Positions 46,640-54,345 of a DNA stretch of 64,000 nucleotides are shown piece after piece. The position numbers and the translations under genes were made by a program. Under the pieces are notes generated by a model. That model did not search any database. It was not told the origin of the DNA and saw nothing but the letters and a program-made list of their open reading frames with translations. Source of the stretch: JANNUT01 sp046331425. GTDB lineage: Bacteria; Acidobacteriota; Polarisedimenticolia; J045. The stretch's first letter is position 1. Every line of letters begins with the position of its first letter. Location of the stretch: NCBI GenBank assembly GCA_046331425.1, contig JAXLQU010000022.1, forward strand, positions 1-64,000, in the 5' to 3' direction.

Positions 46640-47502
46640 CAGGAGGTCGGAGAATAGAGGCGCCATCCGAAGTAGCGCACGATCGATTCAGCATACGAAT
46701 CGATTCCAAGACGGTTGCAATGCATATGGGTCAACGACCAGAGCATATGCACCCATTCCGACGTCAGTGTTCCGCGCCGGTGGCGTGCCAGTAGCTCTGT
46801 CGCGGCGGGTCTCGATTGCTCGATCGCTGTCTCGACGGTATGGGCCACGGCGTCGTGGCCCCATACGGCTCGATCGGCCTGGCGCATGGCGTCCAAGTTG
46901 GCACGAAGGCTCTGTTCCAGGTCGGCGAACTTGCGATCGAGAATCTCGAGCTCTGTGGGGCCCCATTCGCCAGCTTTGATCGGCCAACTGTGAGCGAAAC
47001 GATAAAGCTGCTCCCGCTCGTCGCTCGTCACGTTGAACAGATCGAGCCACCGCTCCGTATAAAGAAGACTCAGCTCGCGACGCGACTTGACGAGCAGGCC
47101 TTGTTGCTCGAGGTCGAGCCACCGGAGGCACAACCACGTGTCGTGCATGAACAACTGTTCGCAGAGTTGCATTCCCTGCGGCCCACCGTAACGATCCCAT
47201 TCACGCTCGTATTCGGAAAACTCGTGACCGCGAATCAAACCCGAGTGAGCCAGCGTGGGGAGACGCTTTTCGATTTCTGCTCGGACCGGCCCGCTGATCC
47301 ACTCAGGCCGCCCGAGAATTCGGAATCGTAACTGCCAATCGGGTTCGCTGTAGCGGGCGATAAAGTACGAATCCAATTCGGGCGCGGCGCCGAATTGCGA
47401 GACCAGGGGAGCGACGAAATCGCGGAGCAACTGGTCGTGGTGCTCTGTGGATGCGTGAAGCAACGTGTAAAGGCACGACTCTGTGAGCGATGTGTCGCGC
47501 AT
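46639..47502 (-). CDS. LanB C-domain family protein, first paralogue (elimination-type)
   Basis: The roughly 287-residue stand-alone Lant_dehydr_C/thiopeptide-type biosynthesis protein shows FIARYSEPDWQLRFRILGRPE (about 46-66), EYEREWDRYGGPQGMQLCEQLF and the closing WSLTHMHCNRLGIDSYAES. By homology it eliminates glutamate from glutamylated Ser/Thr to give dehydroamino acids. ATG 47502 is chosen; TTG 47529 would add nine residues. It is the first enzyme gene after the precursor and the hairpin at 47533-47560. Confidence 0.82.
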   Translation of the reverse strand: MRDTSLTESCLYTLLHASTEHHDQLLRDFVAPLVSQFGAAPELDSYFIARYSEPDWQLRFRILGRPEWISGPVRAEIEKRLPTLAHSGLIRGHEFSEYEREWDRYGGPQGMQLCEQLFMHDTWLCLRWLDLEQQGLLVKSRRELSLLYTERWLDLFNVTSDEREQLYRFAHSWPIKAGEWGPTELEILDRKFADLEQSLRANLDAMRQADRAVWGHDAVAHTVETAIEQSRPAATELLARHRRGTLTSEWVHMLWSLTHMHCNRLGIDSYAESIVRYFGWRLYSPTS

Positions 47503-47532
47503 TTCAAGACCAGGGGAACTCGGGTCCAAACA

Positions 47533-47560
47533 GTAGGAGCGGCCCGAGGACCGCTCCTAC
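47533..47560 (-). terminator. Hairpin between precursor and RiPP enzyme genes (attenuator-like)
   Basis: GTAGGAGCGG and CCGCTCCTAC form a perfect 10-bp stem with an 8-base loop, 26 bases after the precursor stop. The following sequence on the minus strand is only weakly T-rich (TGTTTGG). A leaky terminator here would give more precursor than enzyme, as is common after lanA genes. Confidence 0.7.
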
Positions 47561-47585
47561 CGATCGTTCCGAATCCTTGCGTAGA

Positions 47586-47738
47586 TCAGGGAGTGTCGAC
47601 GCGGTTGATCGTCGTTGTATAGATACACGGACAGGTGCAGAGGTTGCTCGTCGTAGACGACGTGGAACAGCCTCCAGGCTTGCGACCGCGCTCCAACTCC
47701 TCGACCTCCAAGCTGAGTGCCTCCAACTTCTTCTCCAT
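47586..47738 (-). CDS. RiPP precursor peptide (50 residues), Cys/Ser/Thr-rich core
   Basis: This short gene was found by reading the strand upstream of the dehydratase genes. ATG 47738 has an ideal GAGGAGG ribosome-binding site; the stop is TGA 47586-47588. The leader (residues 1-20) is Glu/Leu-rich, with ALSLEVEEL resembling leader segments recognised by LanB proteins. Then comes Pro-Gly-Gly (21-23). The 27-residue core (24-50) starts CSTSSTTSNLC and holds 4 Cys (24, 34, 36, 38), 4 Ser and 8 Thr, including a CTCPC knot and a TTT run; it ends RVDTP. It is a likely substrate for dehydration by the adjacent split LanB enzymes. The longer overlapping frame starting 47784 is not chosen. The product is unknown. 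Confidence 0.85.
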   Translation of the reverse strand: MEKKLEALSLEVEELERGRKPGGCSTSSTTSNLCTCPCIYTTTINRVDTP

Positions 47739-47787
47739 ACGTACCCTCCTCGAAAACCTGCCGTGACGAACGGTCAGGGGACACGAG

Positions 47788-47817
47788 TTTCTACGCCTGT
47801 ACGCGGGTCGCTGTCAA
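47788..47817 (-). promoter_or_regulatory. Sigma-70-like promoter of the RiPP operon
   Basis: On the minus strand TTGACA (47817-47812) and TAGAAA (47793-47788) are 18 bases apart. This predicts transcription start near 47781 and a leader of about 43 bases before the precursor ATG. Confidence 0.6.
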
Positions 47818-47969
47818 CGGCGAGATGGCGCCTGTTCGCGACATCAGAGCCCACAGGCTGCATGCCACCGTCAGGGGTCTCACACTGGCACACTCTCTTG
47901 TTCCGAGGCTCCTGCACAAGGATGCTCTGTAAGAGACTGTGCCACCTGCCAGGCCGCGAAAACTCTCAC

Positions 47970-49889
47970 TCATCGCCCGATCACCACCACACGCCGCTCG
48001 TTGCGATACCACGTACCACTACCCGCCGGCCCCAAGCGCCACACACGTTGCAACGGCGTATCGCCGCTCACATGCAAGTACCCACCATGCTGACCACGTC
48101 GGTGATGCATCGGACACAACGCATCGCCGTTGTCGTGATGGTCGCTCCCACCGCGCGACTTGTAGTGGCGGTGATGCCATTCCACCCGCCGCGACGTGCA
48201 CCCCGGCGCCTCGCAACGATGCCCCGAGCGCACAAAGACCTCGGATCGCGACGCCGAGCGCTTCTCGGCCACGTCATACACGGCACAAAACTCCTCCAGC
48301 AGCGCCAACAACCCCACCCACGCCGGCAATCGGCGCGAGGCAGAGGAAAACGTCCGGGCAGCACGCCATGACGGCAGTTCATCGCTCCCCACCGGCTGCG
48401 ACCAGTCGCAACTTTCGGCATCGAGAGCGAGGTGGTGACGCCGCGATTCGATGCAGCTCGAGAAGTCGTTCGCCAATTCCACCGGCAATCGCAATCGCAA
48501 CATGCTCCCTACCACCGGCACCAGCGGCCCATCGTCACAAGCCGCATGACCCGCACGTCGCACAGCGGCGGCCGTATCGCCCGGCCCACATCGCAGCGAT
48601 GCTGACCACGCTTCATCCGACAGCGGCAACGGCGCTTCGGCCCGTCCCTCCACTGCACTGTTCCGCAACAGCGCGCGCTTCTCATCGCGTAGTCGCTTCA
48701 CCGTGCAAGACCTCAGATGCGAAACCCACCGGGCTTCGCGCGCGGCATCGACGTATCCACGGCCAAGGATCTGCACCACCAGCAACGCTTTCTCGAGCCC
48801 AAATGCCCCATCCATGTAAGCCTGCTGTAGCAACCTGCGTCCTCGCAGCGCCCGTGCCACCCGCACGCGATCTTCGATGGTGGTGCGCGTCAACCCCAAG
48901 CGGTGCTCCGCGTAAGAGCCGATGCTTGCAAAGCCCAACTCACGCAGCGCGCCGCTATCGCTCATTTCGATGAGCAGCGCTGCCAGGTTGCGTTCGATCA
49001 TGTCGGCCGCACCAGCCAAGCATTTCAGTTGCCAGAGCATTTCCGTGTCGGTTCCACTGCCGGCGCGCAGCATTACGGCCTCGAGCGTTGCCAACATCTC
49101 GACCGCAACCGCAATCGACGGCAGTTCCATGCCCGACGGTGGATCGACCGGATCGACCGGCGGATCGGCTGCGTGAAGCCACGCTTGGAAAACGTCCGGG
49201 GGCTTGTCGCTGGCAAACTCCTCCGCCACAAGCGCCTCGATGAACGACGTGACGGTGGCGTCGCCACCTTCGACCCGACGATACAGATCAAGCGCGCTCT
49301 CGAACGCAGCTCGCACGGGCGGCGGCGCCGGCATGGCCCAGAGCACGCGCGGCAACTCCTCGGCATCGTCGCCGTGCGCCGCCGATTCGATGCCTTGTCG
49401 CGATCGCGCCTCTTCATCGATCGACCGCAACCCCTCAGCAGCAGGGTCATGCGCCGCAGTGCGCACAGCCTCCCGCAATCGGCTCACCGTCACGCGGCGA
49501 GCGCGCGCCACCCACACCGCGATCGTCTGATCGGTCGCCACTTGCTCGATCAACATCGCCTTGCAGAGCCCGATTGGCGCGCCCCCGTCGGCGCCCGTCA
49601 CCGCGTCGCGCAACGCTGGTAGCCGCTTCACCGCGCCATACAGTGCGGCATGACTACGCAGCCACTTGCTGGTTCGTTCGAGTCGCTCGCGCGTGAAATC
49701 GTGCAGCGACGCGGCGCCTGCGCGGCGCCACGATTCATCTCTGACCACCGCGGCGCATACCTTCGACAACGGCAGCAGCACCTGTATCGACTGCGCAGCG
49801 AGCCGGCATGCGACGGCATCGGCATTCACGGCTCTTAGCCATGGCGAGAGGACTGACGGCGTGATTGAACGTGAGGTTGTTGTGGACAC
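47970..49889 (-). CDS. DUF222-like HNH endonuclease family protein
   Basis: The roughly 639-residue protein from GTG 49889 has the REP13E12/DUF222-type layout: a long helical N-terminal part (DFTRERLERTSKWLRSH, LGLTRTTIEDRVRVARALRGRRLLQQAYMDG) and a C-terminal HNH nuclease motif, RSGHRCEAPGCTSRRVEWHH then GDALCPMHHRRGQHGG, with Cys pairs that could bind zinc. This family is common in actinobacteria and some gammaproteobacteria and often multicopy; its role is unclear. The open frame continues upstream to 50069 without a good start. It is on the same strand as the RiPP genes, but the RiPP promoter lies between. Confidence 0.78.
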   Translation of the reverse strand: MSTTTSRSITPSVLSPWLRAVNADAVACRLAAQSIQVLLPLSKVCAAVVRDESWRRAGAASLHDFTRERLERTSKWLRSHAALYGAVKRLPALRDAVTGADGGAPIGLCKAMLIEQVATDQTIAVWVARARRVTVSRLREAVRTAAHDPAAEGLRSIDEEARSRQGIESAAHGDDAEELPRVLWAMPAPPPVRAAFESALDLYRRVEGGDATVTSFIEALVAEEFASDKPPDVFQAWLHAADPPVDPVDPPSGMELPSIAVAVEMLATLEAVMLRAGSGTDTEMLWQLKCLAGAADMIERNLAALLIEMSDSGALRELGFASIGSYAEHRLGLTRTTIEDRVRVARALRGRRLLQQAYMDGAFGLEKALLVVQILGRGYVDAAREARWVSHLRSCTVKRLRDEKRALLRNSAVEGRAEAPLPLSDEAWSASLRCGPGDTAAAVRRAGHAACDDGPLVPVVGSMLRLRLPVELANDFSSCIESRRHHLALDAESCDWSQPVGSDELPSWRAARTFSSASRRLPAWVGLLALLEEFCAVYDVAEKRSASRSEVFVRSGHRCEAPGCTSRRVEWHHRHYKSRGGSDHHDNGDALCPMHHRRGQHGGYLHVSGDTPLQRVWRLGPAGSGTWYRNERRVVVIGR

Positions 49890-50420
49890 GCGGCACCTTT
49901 GAAGTGCGATCAATGTACAAGCGATACGCACGAACAACAATCGAAAGTGCATCGTGAACGAAGAAATATTTTGCGCACGCGAGATGAAATCATTACGAGT
50001 GCAACGTTGCATCTCACGCGCGTCGCGCTGATCAGGTCGTATCGGCACAAAGGTGGATCGAACTCGCAATGACGTGTGTGATTCGAGGTCGTCCTGTCTG
50101 AGCGATCAACGCGTGTCGCTGGCGTCGGATCCGGCGTCGTTCACAGAGTCGGCGTTGACCGGCGGCCGGTTGAGAGTCGTCGCCAGAGTGAGCCCTGATG
50201 GGTGCCGCGAAAGCACGAGTCTTTCACCGACTGACGGCGGCTATCGGTGATACGCCGACTTGACCGGCCCATGCCGGATCCAGCGCGAAGGACCCGCTGC
50301 GGGACGCGCTGTCAAGATCCGATCCGCCCTCGATCTGAAAAAGTTCGCAAACGAGGCCGCCATTGCGAACTGCTGTCGTAATCTGTCGCACCTGCGGCCG
50401 CCGCCGCACCGGAGGATTCA
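49890..50420. other. Intergenic region
   Basis: These 531 bases separate two divergent genes. There is an AT-richer stretch near 49900-50000 (AAATATTTTGCG) that probably carries the HNH gene promoter. No gene or repeat was recognised. Confidence 0.35.
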
Positions 50421-51560
50421 ATGCCACGCACGCGACGCGATTTCCTGAAACTCGGTTCGGCAGCTGCCGGATCGATGCTGCTAGCTTCCAGCGAGTACAC
50501 ACGCTTCTGGGCCGAGCCGGCCGGCAAATCGCTCAAGATCCTGGTCTTCGGGGGAACAGGTTTCCTTGGCCCCGGCGTGATCGACGCCGCGGTCGCGCGC
50601 GGGCACGTGGTGAGCATGTTCAATCGCGGCAAGACCAACCCGGCGCTCTACCCGAATCTCGAAAAGCTGAAAGGTGATCGTGACCCCGACAAGGACGAGG
50701 GGATCAAGGCGTTGGTCGATCGCAAGTGGGACGTCGTGATCGACGACACTGGCTACTACCCGCGAATGGTCAAGGCCAGCGCCACGACACTGGCGCCGAA
50801 CGTGCGTCAGTACATCTACGTGTCGTCGATCTCGGCGTATGCGAGCAACGCGACAGAGAATGCCGACGAAACCGCCCCGCTTGCGAAGCTGGAAGACCCC
50901 AAGGTCGAAACGATGGGCGATGGGTATCAGTTCTACGGCGGCCTGAAGGCGCTGTGCGAGCAAGCGGTGAGTGAGGCGTTGCCGGGTCGCACCACGATCG
51001 TGCGACCGGGGTTCATCGTCGGCCCCAACGACAGAACCGATCGCTTCACATGGTGGCCGGTGCGCGTCGCTCGAGGCGGCGAGATGATTGCGCCCGGCGC
51101 GCCGACCGATCCGGTGCAAATCATCGACGTGCGCGATCTTGGCGCGTGGTTGGTGTTGCTTGCCGAGAAGAACACGATCGGCACGTTCAATGCGGTTGGC
51201 CCCAAGGGCAAGCTGACGATGCAGCAAATGATCGACGCCTGCCGAGCCGCCACCAAGGTCGACCCCAAGCTCACGTGGATCTCGTCGGAGTTCATGCTCG
51301 AGCAGGGCGAGAACGGCGACGGGCAAATTCCGATTTGGTTGCCCTACACCGGCGAGTACAAGGGATTCCACACCTGGAGCAACGCGCGCGCGATCAAAGC
51401 GGGGCTGACGTTCCGCCCGATCCTCGATACCACGCGCGATACCTTGGCGTGGTTCCGTTCGTTGCCGGCCGAGCGCCAAGCGAAGATGGGCGCCGGCCTG
51501 TCGCCCGAAGCTGAGAACAGGATTCTCGCCGCGTGGCACGCGAAGCAGACCAAAGGATAG
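50421..51560 (+). CDS. Tat-exported NAD-dependent epimerase/dehydratase family protein
   Basis: The 379-residue protein starts with a Tat signal (PRTRRDFLKLGSAAAGSML) and then an extended SDR Rossmann fold: KILVFGGTGFLGPGVIDAA (38-56), FNRGKT, YIYVSSISAYASN and the catalytic YGGLKALCE (YxxxK). It ends with a substrate domain. Export of an SDR epimerase by Tat implies that it folds with its nucleotide in the cytoplasm first. The substrate is unknown; a nucleotide-sugar or an envelope metabolite is possible. No operon partner is obvious. Confidence 0.82.
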   Translation: MPRTRRDFLKLGSAAAGSMLLASSEYTRFWAEPAGKSLKILVFGGTGFLGPGVIDAAVARGHVVSMFNRGKTNPALYPNLEKLKGDRDPDKDEGIKALVDRKWDVVIDDTGYYPRMVKASATTLAPNVRQYIYVSSISAYASNATENADETAPLAKLEDPKVETMGDGYQFYGGLKALCEQAVSEALPGRTTIVRPGFIVGPNDRTDRFTWWPVRVARGGEMIAPGAPTDPVQIIDVRDLGAWLVLLAEKNTIGTFNAVGPKGKLTMQQMIDACRAATKVDPKLTWISSEFMLEQGENGDGQIPIWLPYTGEYKGFHTWSNARAIKAGLTFRPILDTTRDTLAWFRSLPAERQAKMGAGLSPEAENRILAAWHAKQTKG

Positions 51561-52598
51561 AACACGAGGCGTAATCCTTCGCTCAACCTGCCGTTGTTCC
51601 CAACCTGCACATGAGATCAAAATCCCTCGCTATTCGTGTGCCTCTTGCTGTCGCGTAGAAACCTCCCCGAGATTGCGGGCCGGGTTCGAGTCGCGCGAGA
51701 AGGAGTCGAGCAGGCGGGGTGCCGTCACGCCTCTGCTCGGTCTGCCGTTCTCGAACAAAGGCCTTCGGTACACGCACGAATAGTTACCGTCAGTCGAAAC
51801 GCCACAATGGAGCGCCGAACTCCTTCTCCACTTCTGGTGTGGCACCTAAGGATGGCAAACCAACATCGACGCGAAATACTGCCAGGGAGTGTGTGGCAAC
51901 TTCCGGTTCTCCAGGAGGAGCTTGATTGAATCTCGTGTAGACGATCCAACGCTCAGAGCTCCCGAGTTGTAGGGCTGACAATCCATCCAGCAACTCCTGT
52001 GCCTGCAACCTGTACGAGACGAGAAAGCCCTGAGGCAGATCATCAAGAGTTCGAGTTACGAACGTTTGCGGCCCGTGCCCGCATCCCTCGGAGGAGTTCT
52101 CAGGCCATAGCCAAACACCTGACAGCAGACACACGAGCGCCCGACCGATGGTCCCAGCATCACCACGAGGAATACATCTGGAGATTGCTGTCACTGCTTG
52201 TTCCTGATCGATCTTCAGTGAATCGTCGAGCGCAATCTCGATACCGACCAGCAACGGCCCGACCGCGTCACAGTAAACGTAGACCGGGAATCGTCCCCAT
52301 CCTGGTAGTTCTCGTCGGGGGAGGACGTCAGGACCACTGAAGCTCCGCCGTTTCAGCCTCCGCCGAAACAGGGCAACTTCACCTTTCGAGCTTCACGACT
52401 CTCCGCCAGTCCCTCGATCCGACGAGCCTCAGCAGGATGTCGCCCAACAGTAGACGGACCCCCGCACCCGACAATCGCTTCATCGCGTCATGATCAACAT
52501 CAACCCTTCGCATCGCCCCCCGCAATCAAACACAACACGTCGAAACCTCATCTCGACTTTCACTCATCTCAACCAGTCGCTCGACCCTCCCTCAACAA
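51561..52598. other. Gene-poor region
   Basis: About 1.04 kb between a plus-strand and a minus-strand gene. Only one frame (51790-52254, minus) has protein-like content. The remainder shows no domain, RNA or clear repeat. Confidence 0.35.
51790..52254 (-). CDS. Hypothetical protein, start unclear
   Basis: The minus-strand frame reads like a protein: LDDSLKIDQEQAVTAI, TRTLDDLPQGFLVSYRLQAQ, SSERWIVYTRFNQ. It stays open upstream of 52254 (WGRFPVYVYCDAVGP) to a stop near 52400 but has no ATG. Either a TTG start at 52254 is used or the 5' part is damaged. No family was recognised; it may be a remnant. Confidence 0.35.
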   Translation of the reverse strand: MLVGIEIALDDSLKIDQEQAVTAISRCIPRGDAGTIGRALVCLLSGVWLWPENSSEGCGHGPQTFVTRTLDDLPQGFLVSYRLQAQELLDGLSALQLGSSERWIVYTRFNQAPPGEPEVATHSLAVFRVDVGLPSLGATPEVEKEFGAPLWRFD

Positions 52599-54338
52599 CT
52601 ACTGAAGCACGCGCACTTCACGCGCTTGCGCCGACGACGGAGCAAGCGCGATCAGCTCGCTCGCCTCGCGCCTGGCCTCCTCGCGATGGCCGGCCGCGGC
52701 CAGCGCGCGAGCCAGCAGCAATCGCAGGTCGAGATTCCCCGGCGCAACCGCTTTGGCCCGCATCAACGCATCGACAGCCTCGTCCAACAGCGGCGCTTGC
52801 TGTACCGGTGACACACTGCGCGCCAAAGACAAAGCGGTCAGCGCAAGGTTGTACAGCGCCGGCCAATGCCGGGGATCGTCGGCAATCGCCGCGCGAAACG
52901 TCTCGTAGGCCGCAGCATCTGCTTGCGCGCCACCGCGTCGCCGCTGCAGCGATCCAAGATTGTTGCGCAACGCGGCTCGCGCCTTGCCGTCGATTGCCAA
53001 CTCGATCCCGCGACGATACGACGACTCGGCCTCGCTGTAGCGCTGCAATGCGGCAAGTTCCCGGCCGAGCATGGCGTACGGAATATGGTGCGTTGGCGCA
53101 GAGTCGCGCGCCGCGGTCCACAGCGCGAGTGGATCACGCCAGACAGTTTGGTGCACAACGGTTTGCCAACTCCCCAGTGCCGCGACGAGAAGCACCACCA
53201 TCAGAGCTGCCGCGCGCGGGAGTCGACGTGCGCCGAATAGAACCATGGCGATCAGCGCACCGGCGCTCGGCAAATACAGGTAGCGTTCGGCGACCGGCAA
53301 GTACGTGACGCCCATCAACGGAACACACAACGCCGGCACAAGCGCGGCAAGCAGCAACACGATGCCGACCGCTTCAGGCGCGTTGTGGCCACGACGCCAC
53401 GCGCGCCACAACAGCGCGAGCAGCGCGGCTGCCGCCAGAGCACCCACGACACCCAACACCACGCCCCCCGCTGACGGCACAAACGGCGACTGCGGCAGCG
53501 GCCAGGCCAGATTTCGCAGGTACCAACCCAAGGCAGGAAGCACGGCCCATGGCTGCGCCTCGATGCTGCTCAGCGAGTTGGCGGAAGCCGACTGCGCCAT
53601 GCCATGCAGCGCGAGCGCACGCAGCAACACGTACAACACAAGTGGCACCGCAAGCACGAGCCAGCGGCGAAATCGAGAGGTGACGGCCGCATCATCGCCA
53701 AGCGCAATGTCGAGCCAAAGCAACAGCGGTATCGCGGCGATGCCGGTCTCCTTCGATAGCAGCGCCGCCAACAGACACACTATCGACAACGCCAGTCGCA
53801 CCGCTCCGCCGCGCTGCAACCGCACCAGGTACGACCACGCCGCGAAACAGACGAACGCGGTGGCCATGACATCGGCGCGTCCGGTGATGGCGGCGACAGC
53901 GTCGACATGAATCGGTGCGGTGGCAAACAGCAATGCAACCGCAGCGGCCAGGCTGGTGGCGCGGCGCTCGGTGAAAGCCAGAGCCAGCGCCAAGCGTCGA
54001 GCGAAGCCGAAGAGCGCAAGGCATGCCAAGGCATGCCACAACACTGTCGTGAGATGGAAGGTGCGTGCCGGTGGTGCGGTGTTGACCAATCGTTGATCGA
54101 CGAGGTAGCTAACGATCACCAGCGGCCGATAGTAGACCGGCGCCAACTCGGGGATATCTGTAGGCGGGAAGAACGCAAGGCGCCACGAGTCAAGCCGTGG
54201 CAACTGCTGCTGAAGCACGACCGGATCGTCCCACACCAAACCGAAGTTGCGGGCCGGCGCGTAGAGCGCTGCCGCGATCAGTGCAATGACGGCTGCAAGC
54301 AGGAGGGCGCGTGTGGGCACGGCGGCATTGTGCCGCAC
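52599..54338 (-). CDS. TMTC-like membrane glycosyltransferase (GT-C) with TPR repeats
   Basis: The protein is about 579 residues. Hydrophobic helices fill the first 400 residues; TPR-like repeats fill the end (ELAALQRYSEAESSYRRGIELAI, LLLARALAAAGHREEARREA). Marks of the TMTC/PMT-like group are FGLVWDDPVVL, ITGRADVMATAF, LSKETGIAAIPLLL and LPVAERYLYLPSAG. These enzymes use lipid-linked sugars to glycosylate exported proteins. GTG 54338 lies 7 bases after the VWA gene stop, so the two are probably coupled. A paralogue is at 61524. Confidence 0.78.
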   Translation of the reverse strand: MRHNAAVPTRALLLAAVIALIAAALYAPARNFGLVWDDPVVLQQQLPRLDSWRLAFFPPTDIPELAPVYYRPLVIVSYLVDQRLVNTAPPARTFHLTTVLWHALACLALFGFARRLALALAFTERRATSLAAAVALLFATAPIHVDAVAAITGRADVMATAFVCFAAWSYLVRLQRGGAVRLALSIVCLLAALLSKETGIAAIPLLLWLDIALGDDAAVTSRFRRWLVLAVPLVLYVLLRALALHGMAQSASANSLSSIEAQPWAVLPALGWYLRNLAWPLPQSPFVPSAGGVVLGVVGALAAAALLALLWRAWRRGHNAPEAVGIVLLLAALVPALCVPLMGVTYLPVAERYLYLPSAGALIAMVLFGARRLPRAAALMVVLLVAALGSWQTVVHQTVWRDPLALWTAARDSAPTHHIPYAMLGRELAALQRYSEAESSYRRGIELAIDGKARAALRNNLGSLQRRRGGAQADAAAYETFRAAIADDPRHWPALYNLALTALSLARSVSPVQQAPLLDEAVDALMRAKAVAPGNLDLRLLLARALAAAGHREEARREASELIALAPSSAQAREVRVLQ

Positions 54339-54345
54339 GTCGCGC

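Noticed and set aside
42499..47738. Straight class I lanthipeptide or thiopeptide call
   Set aside because: No LanC cyclase and no YcaO/azole enzymes are in the window, so neither class can be claimed from the sequence.
47557..47784. 75-codon minus-strand frame overlapping the precursor
   Set aside because: It is out of frame with the precursor, lacks a good ribosome-binding site and has no Cys-rich core; the 50-codon frame has promoter, ribosome-binding site and core pattern.
51661..51720. tRNA-like GGGTTCGAGTC segment
   Set aside because: No acceptor, D or anticodon stems can be formed around it on either strand.
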